This document shows, piece by piece, positions 9,022-18,662 of a stretch of DNA of 64,000 bases. Made by a program: the position numbers and the translations under genes. Origin of the DNA: Lachnospiraceae bacterium. GTDB lineage: Bacteria; Bacillota; Clostridia; Lachnospirales; Lachnospiraceae. The notes beneath the pieces were generated by a model that was not told the origin of the DNA, made no database searches, and saw nothing but the letters and a program-made list of their open reading frames with translations. The stretch covers positions 992,001 through 1,056,000 of the forward strand of contig JAJXRY010000001.1 in assembly GCA_021628825.1 (NCBI GenBank), written 5' to 3'. Each line of letters begins with the position of its first letter. The first letter of the stretch is position 1.

Positions 9022-11355
9022 CTAATGAATCAGGAGATGTGTGATAAATGCCGCAATCCAAGCAATCACACACTGCCATATTACCACAATTACCGCCCAT
9101 TTACTACCAAGCTCCCTCTTAATGGATGCAATGGCTGCCACACAGGGAGTATAAAGCAGACTGAAAACCAGAAGTGCTGCTGCCGAGGAGGTGGTGAGAA
9201 CCGTTCCTATATCTCCTCCAAACAATACCTCCAGTGTGGAAACCACACTCTCCTTTGCCATAAATCCACTCAGCAGGGATGTGCAGATTCTCCAGTCCCC
9301 AAGTCCTAAAGGAGCAAACAGCGGGGTCAGCAGACCGGCCAGCCTCGCGAGCATACTGTCTGCGGAATCGGTAACCATATTAAAATGCAGATCAAAGCTC
9401 TGCAGAAACCATACCACAATCGTTGCAATCAGAATTACCGAGAATGCCTTCTGCAAAAAGTCCTTTGCCTTTTCCCAGAGAAGCTGTGCAACATTCTTAA
9501 CGCCCGGCATACGGTAATTGGGCAGTTCCATGACAAACGGAACCGGCTTTCCTTTAAACAGGGTTCCCTTTGTATAAGAAAGCAATCAGAATTCCGATTA
9601 AAATTCCAAGTACATACAGCCCGGACATCACAAGTCCTCCATGCTTCGGGAAAAAGACACTTACGAAAAACGCATAAATCGGGAGCTTCGCCGTACAACT
9701 CATAAAAGGAGTCAGAAGAATCGTCATCTTCCGGTCACGTTCACTGGTCAGGGTTCTCGTTGCCATAACCGCAGGCACTGTACAGCCAAATCCAATCAGC
9801 ATGGGCACAATACTTCTTCCCGACAATCCGATCTTACGCAGCAGCTTATCCATGACAAATGCCACTCGCGCAATATAGCCGCTGTCTTCCATCAGCGACA
9901 GGAAGAAAAACAATGTAACAATAATCGGAAGAAAGCTTAAAACACTTCCTACACCGGTAAAAATTCCATCAATTATAAGGCTGTGAATTGCCGCATTGAC
10001 GTTCATGGAGGTAAGCGCTGCATCCACGATCACAGAGAGCTGATCAATGCCCAGCTCCAGAAGCCCCTGAAGCCATGCTCCGATGACATTAAAGGTCAGG
10101 TAAAATACGAGTACCATAATACCGATAAAACAGGGAAGGGCGGTATATTTACCTGTGAGAACCCGGTCAATCTTCTCACTGCGGACACGCTCCTTGCTCT
10201 CCTTGGGCTTTACAACCGTCTGTTCACACAGCTTTTCAATAAAATCAAACCGCATATCTGCAATTGCAGCGCTACGGTCAAGTCCACGCTCCTTTTCCAT
10301 CTGACTTACAATATGCTCCAGCATTTCCGTTTCATTTTCATCCAGCTTAAGCTGATTGAGGATCAGGTGGTCGCCTTCAATAACCTTCGTTGCCGCAAAA
10401 CGGACCGGAATCCCTGCTGCCTCTGCATGATCTTCAATCAGATGAACCACGGCATGAATGCAACGATGCACGGCCCCGTTATGATCTTCTTTGTCACAGA
10501 AATCCTGTTTCACCGGACATTCCTGATACTTTGCGATATGAATGGCATGGCGGATCAACTCGTCCACACCCTCATTCTTCGCCGCAGAAATCGGAATCAC
10601 CGGTACCCCGAGCATCGCTTCCATGGTATTCACATCAACAGATCCCTGATTGCCAACCACTTCATCCATCATGTTCAGTGCGATAACCATCGGAATATCC
10701 ATCTCCAAAAGCTGCATCGTAAGATACAGATTACGTTCAATGTTGGTTGCATCCACAATATTGATGATTGCGCGTGGCTTTTCATTCAACACAAAATTCC
10801 TCGAAACAATCTCCTCACTGCTATAAGGAGACATCGAATAGATTCCCGGAAGATCCGTCACTTCCGTATTCTCATATCCCCGGATCACACCATCTTTCCG
10901 GTCAACGGTAACCCCAGGGAAATTGCCGACATGCTGTCTTGCTCCTGTCAGCTGATTAAACAAAGTCGTCTTTCCGCAATTCTGGTTACCGACGAGTGCA
11001 TAGGTCAGTATCGTCCCTTCCGGAACCGGATTCTCATGATCCCTGGAATGATATTTTCCACTCTCTCCAAGACCCGGATGATCGGTATTCTTACTCTGTT
11101 CTATTCCACGATGATCCCTGGTTCTTTTCTGGATCTGTTCAATCTCAATTTCTTCTGCTTCCGCAAGCCGGAGTGTCAGTTCATAGCCATGAATCTGTAC
11201 CTCCATCGGATCCCCCATCGGAGCAAGCTTTACTACCGTCACCTCTGCCCCCGGAATCATTCCCATATCAAGAAAGTGCTGACGTAAAGCCCCTTCACCG
11301 CCAACCTTCGTAATTACCGCACTTTTTCCAATCTGTAGTTCCTTCAGTGTCATTT
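9022..11355 (-). CDS. feoB: FeoA-FeoB fusion ferrous iron transporter
   Basis: One polypeptide of about 777 residues. Residues 1-75 are a FeoA SH3-like domain (TLKELQIGKSAVITKVGGEG, FLDMGMIPGAEVTVV). After a charged linker comes the FeoB G domain: G1 GNQNCGKTT (an unusual Cys where Ser or Val is common), GNFPGVTVDRK, G3 DLPGIYSM, G4 NMMDE. The membrane part has the Gate-type helices (IGFGCTVPAVMATRTL, LSGFMAKESVVSTL) and Cys-containing segments. ATG at 11355 has AAAGGAG. A single break near 9571, AAA for AA in TACAAAGGG, divides the track of the last 185 residues. It imports Fe(II) under low oxygen. Fusion of FeoA to FeoB is known in clostridia. A Fur-box-like site lies upstream. Confidence 0.93.
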
Positions 11356-11489
11356 TCGTTTCTCCTTTGTGTGTAACCATTCGGCAGCTTCTCGCCTCAC
11401 GGTTACAATACACGTCTTTTTCCCTTTTAAATCTTAGTGATTAAATTTTTATCACAAAGACAGTTGTTGCGTATACAAATTTATTGTAC

Positions 11490-11507
11490 GATAATGATGA
11501 TTATTCG
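11490..11507. promoter_or_regulatory. Fur-box-like sequence upstream of feoAB
   Basis: GATAATGATGATTATTCG reads as two near-perfect NATWAT hexamers plus an inverted ATTATT half. It also contains ATAAT-N4-ATTAT. It lies 135 bp upstream of the FeoAB start. Binding by a Fur protein is inferred. Confidence 0.35.
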
Positions 11508-11736
11508 AATCGGAACATTTCTTCCCATCGGAAAGGAAATCCCATTCCACCTGGAAAAGGACGAGACTTCCCCTGCTACACAGCCCTACTACCGCCTGAT
11601 TCTGGAGCATCCGGTTCAAAACATCAAATATATTGTTGTACAGGAGGATATTGCGAAGGGACAGCGTGTAGAAAGCTTCCGTATCACGGCTGCCAGAGAT
11701 GAAGTGTTTTTGAAGTCTGTGAAATTATATGAGTAA
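11494..11736 (+). pseudogene. C-terminal remnant of an alpha-L-fucosidase (GH29)
   Basis: An open frame of about 80 residues reads as the C-terminal beta-sandwich of GH29 fucosidases: IRIGTFLPIGKEIPFHLEK, then PYYRLILEHPVQNIKYIVVQ, EDIAKGQRVESFRI and the end SVKLYE. The family's hallmark is the phrase pattern 'V-Q-E-D-I-x-x-G-Q-R-V-E-x-F'. No catalytic domain is upstream: the sequence there is the feoAB promoter on the other strand. It is therefore a leftover of a lost or rearranged gene, not a sequencing break. It is unlikely to be expressed as a functional protein. Confidence 0.6.
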
Positions 11737-11748
11737 CGAGTAAAAATA

Positions 11749-11810
11749 AAGAAGAGTCCTCTTTTCATTATGGCCAAGATGATGAAATCAGGGCTCTTCC
11801 TTTTCATAGG
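11749..11810. terminator. Possible convergent hairpin between the fucosidase remnant and the EamA gene
   Basis: GAAGAGTCC near 11750 pairs, with one G-T, with GGGCTCTTC near 11794-11802. A short T-rich stretch follows. The loop is long, so this is a weak call. Confidence 0.3.
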
Positions 11811-11821
11811 AACTGCATATG

Positions 11822-12688
11822 TTACTGTTTTTTTGCTGTCCCTGCTACATTATAAATCACAAGTGCCGCCAGAATCAGCACATATCCAATGAGTTTCAAC
11901 ACTGTCATGCCCCTCTCCCGCAAGGACAACGCCCATCACACTTGCGGTCAGAGGATTCACCACCGTAAATACTGCTGCGGTTTCTGCCGGAAGATATTTC
12001 TGTCCGACCGGTTGAAACGTAAATCCAAAGCAGCTGCACAGCAATACAAGAAACAACAGCATCAGCCACTGCTTTCCGGTCTGCGGCACATCAAAGCTTC
12101 CGGTAAACAACGATGCGATCAGGCACAGTACCCCCATCACGCCAAGCTGCAGCATTCCAACCGTAACCGGATCTGCATTCTGTGTCACACGTTCCGTCGT
12201 CATAATGCATGCTGCATAAGTAAGTGCCGCACAGATCATTAACGCAATGCCAATTCCGCCTCCCGGATTGCTGCTTTGTGTAAGAGACAGGAATCCCACA
12301 CCGCTCACTGCCAGTACCGCACAAAGCATGGTTTTCTTCCGTGGCAAAGCTTTGTCAGCACCGCCGCATAAACCGGCACCATAACAATCGCCATATTTTC
12401 AATCAAGGCACTGACTCCGGAATCAATCTGTCTCAGTCCATACATTTCAAAAATCATACAGACCGTATACAGAACGCCTAAGATCAGCCCGCCCTTTAAG
12501 CTCTCCGTACTGCATTCCTTCAGCTTTTTAAAGAAAATCACCGCCAGAACCAGAAATGCCAGAATAAACCGGATCGCCAGAATGCTCATCGGTGACATGG
12601 ATTCCATCAATATTTTAGAAAAAAGAAAGGACGTTCCTCTTGCTATAAAAACCGTTGTTAACAGTATCTTTGCACCTGTCCTGCTCAT
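11822..12688 (-). CDS. EamA/DMT family drug or metabolite exporter
   Basis: About 289 residues with roughly ten hydrophobic helices and the duplicated EamA fold. The first half is ARGTSFLFSKILMESMSPM, FILAFLVLAVIFFKKL and YGLRQIDSGVSALIEN. The second half is FLSLTQSSNPGGGIGIAL, IMTTERVTQNADPVTVGMLQ and KYLPAETAAVFTVVNPLTAS. Frame breaks lie near 12330 and 11905; the true C terminus is KLIGYVLILAALVIYNVAG. The start ATG overlaps the esterase stop (ATGA), so the two are cotranscribed. The substrate is unknown. Confidence 0.82.
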
Positions 12689-13335
12689 CTTGTCTCTCCT
12701 GTTATAAACCGTACAGCCTTTGCCAGCCGCTTCCCCGGATCTGCAAAATGTCCTCCGGGATTCAGTTCATATTTCACCTCACAGCATTTCTTTAGCACTT
12801 CTACTGTTTCTCTGGTGCGGTCTGCAATGGTTGACATAAGTTGGTCTTTCGTATTCGCTTCTTTCCCTCCAAGACTAATATAGATCCTCTTACCGGAAAT
12901 TTCATTCAGATGCTCTGTTAGATAGGGTACGAACTGCGGATACCACAGTGATCCGGAACAACTCCCTGCCCCTGCAAACACATCCGTCTCGCACATTGCC
13001 CACAGTGCAAATAAGCCAGCCAGTGAATAGCCCATCAGATAGATGCTGCGTTCTTTTCCGTATTGCTCTCTGATCTGTGGCAAGTACTCGTTTTGAAGAA
13101 CTTCAAGAGTATGGGGTGCTTCTCCTCCAAAGGATGCATCCACTTCCTTACTTTTCCACGGAGAAAACTCCCTGTTCCAATCCATCACTTCAAAAGCAAG
13201 CAACGTGTAATCGCAATCCCCGGTCAGACGCTTGATCGTCTCATAGGTATTCAGAAGCTCCCTCTCCCGGAACTCATACATCCCCCAGAGAATCACCGGA
13301 CCCTTTTCACTTGTATGTAATGTATGCAGCTGCAT
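12685..13335 (-). CDS. Alpha/beta hydrolase, putative esterase
   Basis: 216 residues from the ATG at 13335, chosen because a GGGAG lies just upstream; a further ATG at 13350 lacks one. The nucleophile elbow GYSLAG is at about residue 111, followed by FALWAMC, GSCSGSLWYPQF and a C-terminal His in NPGGHFADPGKRL. This resembles the IroE/Fes-like or esterase D-like 'putative esterase' family. It is cytosolic with no signal peptide. It is coupled to the EamA exporter by a 4-bp overlap, which suggests hydrolysis and export of the same small compound. A promoter, TTGACT at 13466-13471 with TATTTT at 13443-13448 (17-bp spacer, minus strand), lies upstream. Confidence 0.7.
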   Translation of the reverse strand: MQLHTLHTSEKGPVILWGMYEFRERELLNTYETIKRLTGDCDYTLLAFEVMDWNREFSPWKSKEVDASFGGEAPHTLEVLQNEYLPQIREQYGKERSIYLMGYSLAGLFALWAMCETDVFAGAGSCSGSLWYPQFVPYLTEHLNEISGKRIYISLGGKEANTKDQLMSTIADRTRETVEVLKKCCEVKYELNPGGHFADPGKRLAKAVRFITGETR

Positions 13336-13442
13336 GATAAAATCTCCCATAATATACTGAAATGTCTTCAGATTCTATGATTCATGACCACACCATAGAT
13401 CTCTCACGAAAGTTCTGCCCACTTTCCATAAGCACACTTCAA

Positions 13443-13471
13443 AAAATACCGTATTTTCTATTGGAAGTCAA
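13443..13471 (-). promoter_or_regulatory. Sigma-A-like promoter for the esterase-EamA operon
   Basis: On the minus strand TTGACT (13466-13471) and TATTTT (13443-13448) are separated by 17 bp. They lie about 110 bp upstream of the esterase start and downstream of the terminator of the preceding gene. Confidence 0.4.
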
Positions 13472-13530
13472 CCGCAGGGAATATCTTCCATGGGCCTCGG
13501 TTCCTTTTTCTCATATATCTTATCCGGCAG

Positions 13531-13566
13531 CAAAAACGCCTGTCACATCGGTTGATATGACAGGTG
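13531..13566 (-). terminator. Intrinsic terminator of the Fur/HD-GYP gene
   Basis: On the minus strand an imperfect stem (13554-13566 with 13537-13549, containing CCTGTCA/TGACAGG) is followed by GTTTTTGC. It lies about 50 bp after the stop codon. Confidence 0.75.
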
Positions 13567-13613
13567 CTCTCTATAAATACCATCCTCAATTCCGAGCCTG
13601 GCGAATGTCCTCC

Positions 13614-14546
13614 TTATTGTTCTGCAATATGCCTCGTAATTTCCTCCCAATGCTTCAATACATACATTCCAATAATGGGATCATACATCTTCCCCAGATT
13701 CCGCTCGATTTCCACATAGCACTGGGAAAGCGTCATGGCATTACGGTAATGTCTTGTACTGGTCATGGCATCGATGGAATCACAGATCGCTATAATCCGT
13801 GCTCCGGCCGGAATCTCTTCTGCCTTAAGCCCGGATGGATAGCCCTTGCCATCGTACCGCTCATGATGATGCAGCACAATTTCCTTAAGCTCCACTAACC
13901 GATGGGATTTGCTTAAAATATTTGCCCCGATCTGTGGGTGCTGTTTCATCTGCTCCCATTCCTCGTCATTGAGCTTTTCCGGCTTTTTTAAAACACTGTC
14001 CGGTATCCCGATCTTTCCAATGTCGTGAAGATGCGCCGCAATATGGATCCTCTCGGTATCCTCCTTTGACAATCCGATCAATTGACAAATATCATGTGCC
14101 ATATCGCCCACCCTCTGGGAGTGACCGGCGGTATAGCTGTCCTTGGCGTCCAATGCGCTTGCAATGCATTCAATAATATCATGATAATCCATATCCATGC
14201 CATTCCCGCTGCAATGCTCACAATAGGAAATCTTATAGGAATTACTGCGGTTAATGGCTCCGATCTCCTCTAACAGATTCATCATCCGATAGACCGTTGC
14301 AATCCCGATCCCCGGAATCATCTGGGACGCGATATAATAGATCTCCTTGCAGCTGCTGCAATCCTGACCTAAAATCACATCCAGCAAAGTCAGTCTTGCC
14401 TTTGTGATCCGGCATCCCCGCTCCCGCATCTGCCGGACAATCATTTCCTTCTGCATGTTATTATTCTGAAACCTTTCTTCCGTATGATCTGTTCCCTTCC
14501 TGTTATAGGATCTGTTCCCTGTTTCATGTTCATATACTATATTCAT
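13614..14546 (-). CDS. Fur-type winged helix fused to an HD-GYP phosphodiesterase domain
   Basis: 310 residues, unbroken. Residues about 32-115 form a Fur-family DNA-binding domain (MRERGCRITKARLTLLDVIL, then IPGIGIATVYRMMNLLEEIG, which holds the recognition helix pattern TVYR). A short CEHCSG segment remains where Fur proteins begin their metal and dimer domain. That domain is replaced by an HD-GYP module: AGHSQRVGDMAHDIC, the HD pair in HLHDIGKIGIPDSVL, HHHERYDGKGYPSGL (the GYP motif) and AICDSIDAMTS. HD-GYP domains usually hydrolyse cyclic di-GMP and carry a di- or tri-iron or manganese centre. A GAAAGGTGA ribosome site precedes the ATG. It may couple metal or second-messenger state to DNA binding; this is inference. 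Confidence 0.85.
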   Translation of the reverse strand: MNIVYEHETGNRSYNRKGTDHTEERFQNNNMQKEMIVRQMRERGCRITKARLTLLDVILGQDCSSCKEIYYIASQMIPGIGIATVYRMMNLLEEIGAINRSNSYKISYCEHCSGNGMDMDYHDIIECIASALDAKDSYTAGHSQRVGDMAHDICQLIGLSKEDTERIHIAAHLHDIGKIGIPDSVLKKPEKLNDEEWEQMKQHPQIGANILSKSHRLVELKEIVLHHHERYDGKGYPSGLKAEEIPAGARIIAICDSIDAMTSTRHYRNAMTLSQCYVEIERNLGKMYDPIIGMYVLKHWEEITRHIAEQ

Positions 14547-14643
14547 TTGTCACCTTTCCTCTATTGAGTTCCGGCTTATCTCTGTTTCTATGGATAAGTT
14601 CCTCTTTTAGTTTATCGGTTTTAGTTAGCACTGATTATCTGAT

Positions 14644-14720
14644 GTTAGTTGTTGCTAACACTGGATTTTTAAGTAAGGCACACACAAGGTATGCGCCTTA
14701 CTTTGTTAGCTATATCTAAC
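14644..14720. promoter_or_regulatory. Paired GTTAG-N6-CTAAC inverted repeats upstream of the Fur/HD-GYP gene
   Basis: GTTAGTTGTTGCTAAC (14644-14659) and GTTAGCTATATCTAAC (14705-14720) share the arms GTTAG and CTAAC with a 6-bp centre. A half site TTAGTTAGCA lies near 14631. The arms resemble the core of DtxR/IdeR-type iron boxes. They sit 100-175 bp upstream of the gene's start, fitting autoregulation or control by another metalloregulator. Confidence 0.5.
14671..14703. other. Hairpin between the two inverted-repeat operators
   Basis: AAGTAAGGC (14671-14679) and GCCTTACTT (14695-14703) form a 9-bp perfect stem. Neither strand has a proper U-tract after it, so it is not a canonical terminator. 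It could end the ZIP transcript poorly or be part of the regulatory region. Confidence 0.4.
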
Positions 14721-14789
14721 CGTTATTATAACTTTTTTCTCAATAATGTCAAGGAGAGCCTGCCTTCGAATTACAATTTCTTTAACCAT

Positions 14790-15566
14790 TCAGCCTAATG
14801 CCACATCCAGTACCATCATCAGCGCAAATCCAATCGCTACACCAATGGTCCCAATATTGGTGTGTTCCCCATTCTGCGATTCCGGAATCAGCTCCTCGAC
14901 CACAACATAAATCATGGCTCCTGCCGCAAAAGACAAAAAATACGGAAGCGCCAGACGGATACTTGAGGTTAACCAAATGGTAAGGAGTGCACCAATGGGT
15001 TCTACAATCCCGGATAACACACCACAGACGAAGGCCTTCGTCCTGCTCATGCCTTCTCCTCTTAAAGGCATGGAAATAATGGCTCCCTCCGGGAAATTCT
15101 GAATAGCAATACCAACCGCGAGTGCAAGCGCCCCTGCCATCGTGATTCCGGTATTACCCATCACGGCTCCTGCAAAGGCCACACCTACCGCCATTCCCTC
15201 CGGAATATTATGAATCGTGACGGCAAGCAGCATCATGGTTGTTTTCGAGAATCCGCTTTTCACCCCTTCCGGCTTGTCACTTGCAAGATGCAGGTGAGGA
15301 GTCAGTGTATCAATCAGCAGTAAAAATATGATTCCAAGCAGGAATCCAACCAGTGCAGGAACCCACGGGATCACTCCCTGTTCCGCTGCCATATCAATGG
15401 ACGGAATTAAGAGTGACCATACAGATGCGGCAATCATCACTCCTGCCGCAAATCCAAGCAACGCTTTTTCCAGCCGGGCGTTCATCTCATTGCGCATCAG
15501 AAATACCATTGCCGCGCCGAGTGTCGTGCCAAGCAGTGGAACCAGCAATACAATCATTTCAGACAT
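14790..15566 (-). CDS. ZIP family metal transporter
   Basis: 258 residues with about eight membrane helices, intact. The ZIP signature region is clear: TIHNIPEGMAVGVAFAGAVM in helix IV and AIQNFPEGAIISMPLRGEGM in helix V, the two HN/QN-x-PEG metal-binding segments. It resembles the GufA/ZupT branch, which takes up zinc and also iron or manganese. It lies upstream of the Fur/HD-GYP gene on the same strand with the GTTAG operators between them, so the pair may form a metal-responsive unit. The helix I region GTTLGAAMVFLMRNEMN and the ending MMVLDVALG are as expected. Confidence 0.88.
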   Translation of the reverse strand: MSEMIVLLVPLLGTTLGAAMVFLMRNEMNARLEKALLGFAAGVMIAASVWSLLIPSIDMAAEQGVIPWVPALVGFLLGIIFLLLIDTLTPHLHLASDKPEGVKSGFSKTTMMLLAVTIHNIPEGMAVGVAFAGAVMGNTGITMAGALALAVGIAIQNFPEGAIISMPLRGEGMSRTKAFVCGVLSGIVEPIGALLTIWLTSSIRLALPYFLSFAAGAMIYVVVEELIPESQNGEHTNIGTIGVAIGFALMMVLDVALG

Positions 15567-15630
15567 ACTAATCTCCCTTTTTAATTTACTCTTATGTTAT
15601 TACCGGAGAAAAGGAATGGTGCCTTTTTCC

Positions 15631-18110
15631 TTATGCAATGTCAAATACACTTCTGCATTTCAGGTTCACCGGGGTGCCTTCGATGATCTCTACCGTATAT
15701 TCACCGGCATCCATATCAAAATAATTATCAGAGAAACGGACATCCCCGCTCTCATCATACAGTTCTACATTCTTCGCATAAGCATCGGCTGTTACAGTGA
15801 TCCTGCTGCCCTCCTGCTTTAGGCTAAGATGCGGGTTCTTAAAATAATAATGCTTCGGTGCAGTAAACAGACAGGTGTTTTCGGATACTGCCTTTCCATC
15901 CACGGTAAAGCTGTAGGTCATATGAATTTCTCTTTCATCATAAGAGCTGAAATCCTGCTTTTCAAGCCATACACCATCCAAGGCCGGTACAGTCACAGTC
16001 TCTTCTCCGCTTTCCAGTATCTTACTTTCCGAATCCCGTAACGTCCACTTCACGATACCGGTAACCACTTCGAAGGTTTCATTTGCTACATGAAGCGTAC
16101 CACTCTTCTCAATCGGCTTCGGCTCTGCAATACAATACGGACGCTCGCTCAGTTCCCCGATCTCCTCACAGGAAATCAGTACCGGCGCGAACATCTTACG
16201 CTCTGCATAGTGCAGGGCTTTCCATCTGCCATAGTAATCAATGCTTGCCCAGGATGCTACCGGCCAGATATCATTTAACTGCCATACCACAGCACCCATG
16301 CATCTTCCGCGGTATCTCCGGAAATGCTCCACGCCATAACGGATCGCATCTGCCTGTAAAAGCTGGGATGCATATAACAGATGCGCAAAATCCTTCGGGT
16401 AAAGGTACGTTGCGGAAAGGTATTTTAAGATCTTACCGTTGGCAGCCGTATTTCTCTGATGCATCTCCATGACTCTGGAGAAAATATTCCGGTCCTCCGG
16501 AAGGGTAAAGCTCTCTACCGTCTTAAGGCCCGGGAAGGACTGGAAACCAAACTCGGAAAGATAACGGAAACGATACTTCCGGTAATCGGTAAACGGCTTC
16601 TCACCATGCCATACATCCCAGTAATGAGCATCGCCTCTTGCCTCATCCCACGGATTATCATAGCTTCCTCCTGAAGACGGGGAAGACGGCCAGTAGAAGG
16701 TTGCCGGATCCTCTGCCTTACAGATCTTTGGGATAATGTATTCATAAATCTTGGTATAGTCTGCTTTCTGCTTCGCTGTGGTAAGCCAGGTGCCATCCAG
16801 TACCTGGGTTTCCATCTCGTTATTGCCGCACCACAGGGCAAGGCAGGCATGATGACGGATTCTGCGGACATTCTCAATCGTCTCTGCAATGATATTACGC
16901 TCAAATTCGTCATCCAGTTCATACGATGCGCAGGCATACATGAAATCCTGCCATACGATCAGTCCCAGTTCATCACACAGGTCAAAGAAGAAGTCCTCCG
17001 GATAATAACCGCCGCCCCAGACACGGATACAGTTGTGGTTCGCCCATACCGCAGCCTTTAACAGCTTCTCGGTTCTCTCCTTTGTTACTCTGGATAACAG
17101 ATTGTCTTCCGGAATATAATCCGCACCCATGGCAAAGATCTTCACTCCGTTTACTTCATGGGCAAAGCAGTTGCCCCATTCATCTTTATCCGTATTTACC
17201 GTAATGGTACGCAGACCGATTCTCCTCTTCCAGGAATCCAGTACCTTTCCATCCTCGGAAAGAAGGTTTACCTCCACCTGATAAAGCGGCTGATCGCCAT
17301 AGCCATGCGGCCACCAGAGTTTCGGATCCGTAATGGCGATGCGGAACTGCTCTTCTGCTCCTTCGCCGCGCTCCTTGTATTCATACGTTTTTCCATCGGG
17401 AGAAGTTACCTGAATAGAAAGGGTTCCCTCCGGCTGATCGGTAAAGGTCTCTACGGCAATGTCAAAATCAAGTGTTACAGAAGCCTCTTCATGGATCTGT
17501 GTTATGTAAACTGATTCAATACGGCTCTTTTCCACGCCGACCAACGATACCTTCCGGTAAATTCCTGCGTCCGGAACACGCGGACCCCAGTCCCAGCCGA
17601 ACATGCAGTGTGCCTTACGCAGATGCGGAAATCCTTCCATCGCCTCATGGGCGCCGCCTGTATACACCTTTGCATTCTCTTCTTTAATATATTGCGTCGG
17701 GGAGTGAAGAATGACCTGTAATTCATTCGTTCCTTCCTTTAAAAGATCTCCATCCAGAAGATCATATTCCCAACTGCGGTGCATATTGTAAGCACTTCCA
17801 AGTAATTGCTGGTTTACATAAATATCCGCAAGGGTATCAATTCCATCAAACTTTAAGAACAGTCCATCCATGGAAAACCACTCCGGTTCCACCTCAAACT
17901 CTGTGGTATAACAGAAATCATTGTCCATAATGGGAAGCGTCTTTAATTCATTGTCACGATAATACGGATCCTCGATTTTCCCTTCGGTAAGAAGAGTCGC
18001 ATAAACCGATCCCGGAACCTCTGCCGGCAGTCCCGCTTCTCCTGTGAGCGCTGCATCTTTTTCCCAGAATCTTTAAATTCCATGTACCATTTAATAATTT
18101 TTGTCTTCAT
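15631..18110 (-). CDS. Beta-mannosidase (GH2)
   Basis: About 826 residues after repair, the usual length of bacterial GH2 beta-mannosidases. The N terminus is reconstructed from frames near 18110-17930: MKTKI, INGTWNLK, then LTGEAGLPAEVPGSVYATLL and KIEDPYYRDNELKTLPIMDN. Hallmarks follow: RVWGGGYYPEDFFFDLCDE, acid/base LALWCGNNEMETQV and nucleophile FRYLSEFGFQSFPGLKT. GNNE and the SEFGFQS context separate it from beta-galactosidases. It lacks a signal peptide, so it probably trims beta-mannosides after import. Start: ATG at 18110 with GGAG upstream. Three breaks fall in the first 60 codons. No regulator adjoins it directly; a LacI gene lies 7 kb away. Confidence 0.88.
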
Positions 18111-18160
18111 CTGCATCTCCTACGCTGTTTTTATTCTCTTATTTGCATATCCATGATATA

Positions 18161-18176
18161 ATGTAACTATTCAGAG
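18161..18176. repeat. Solo end of the TGTAACTATTCAG-type dispersed repeat
   Basis: ATGTAACTATTCAGAG matches the left terminal repeat of the larger copy at 24686-24842. No right end is found nearby. A TATAAT (18157-18162) overlaps it and could serve the small membrane-protein gene. Confidence 0.45.
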
Positions 18177-18251
18177 TTCCATTTTTATAGAATCGCAAAT
18201 GCATTCCAAGCTATGCGTTAAGTCTATCATAAAACCACAAAGGAGTCCATC

Positions 18252-18528
18252 ATGAAACAAAAAGGAAAACGAATTGCCGCACTGATCTGTGTGATCTTAC
18301 TTGTACTGCTTTATGTCGCCACTTTAGTCGTGTCACTGCTCGATTTTTGAAGGCTCTGACCAGTTGTTTGCATCCTGTATTGTCGCCACGATTGTACTGC
18401 CCATTCTTCTGTGGGTTTACATCTGGCTGTATGGTAAGGTAACCCGGAAGGATACCATTGCAGACCTGCATCATAGTCAAAAAAACGATCTTCCAAACGC
18501 TTCTGCATCTGAAGAACATCCTGAATAA
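18252..18528 (+). CDS. Small two-helix membrane protein, unknown function
   Basis: About 91 residues. It starts KQKGKRIAALICVILLVLLY (first helix), then VATLVVSLLDF. One extra T in a run of five near 18347 creates a false stop. In the other frame it continues EGSDQLFASCIVATIVLPIL and WVYIWLYGKVTRKDTIADLH, a second helix and a charged tail ending SASEEHPE. AAAGGAG lies before the ATG and a strong terminator follows the stop, so this is a complete monocistronic gene. I do not recognise the family. A 98-residue reading on the opposite strand is its shadow. Confidence 0.72.
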
Positions 18529-18554
18529 AGTATTCATCCATTTCATTATATAAA

Positions 18555-18606
18555 AGAAGCAGAAACCGGAAATCCTCTTTCCAATTTCTGCTTCTCTTTA
18601 TTTTCG
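18555..18606 (+). terminator. Intrinsic terminator after the small membrane-protein gene
   Basis: AGAAGCAGAAA (18555-18565) pairs perfectly with TTTCTGCTTCT (18585-18595), followed by CTTTATTTT. It may also serve upstream of degV in reverse. Confidence 0.75.
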
Positions 18607-18662
18607 TACTACTTTTCAAGGCTACTTATTTATGTGCTCCTGCTCTGTGCACAATTCCGGTC

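Noticed and set aside
9983..11287. A 434-residue open frame on the plus strand
   Set aside because: It is exactly antisense to feoAB, rich in His, Arg and Cys as expected from a reversed codon pattern, and has no ribosome site or family motif.
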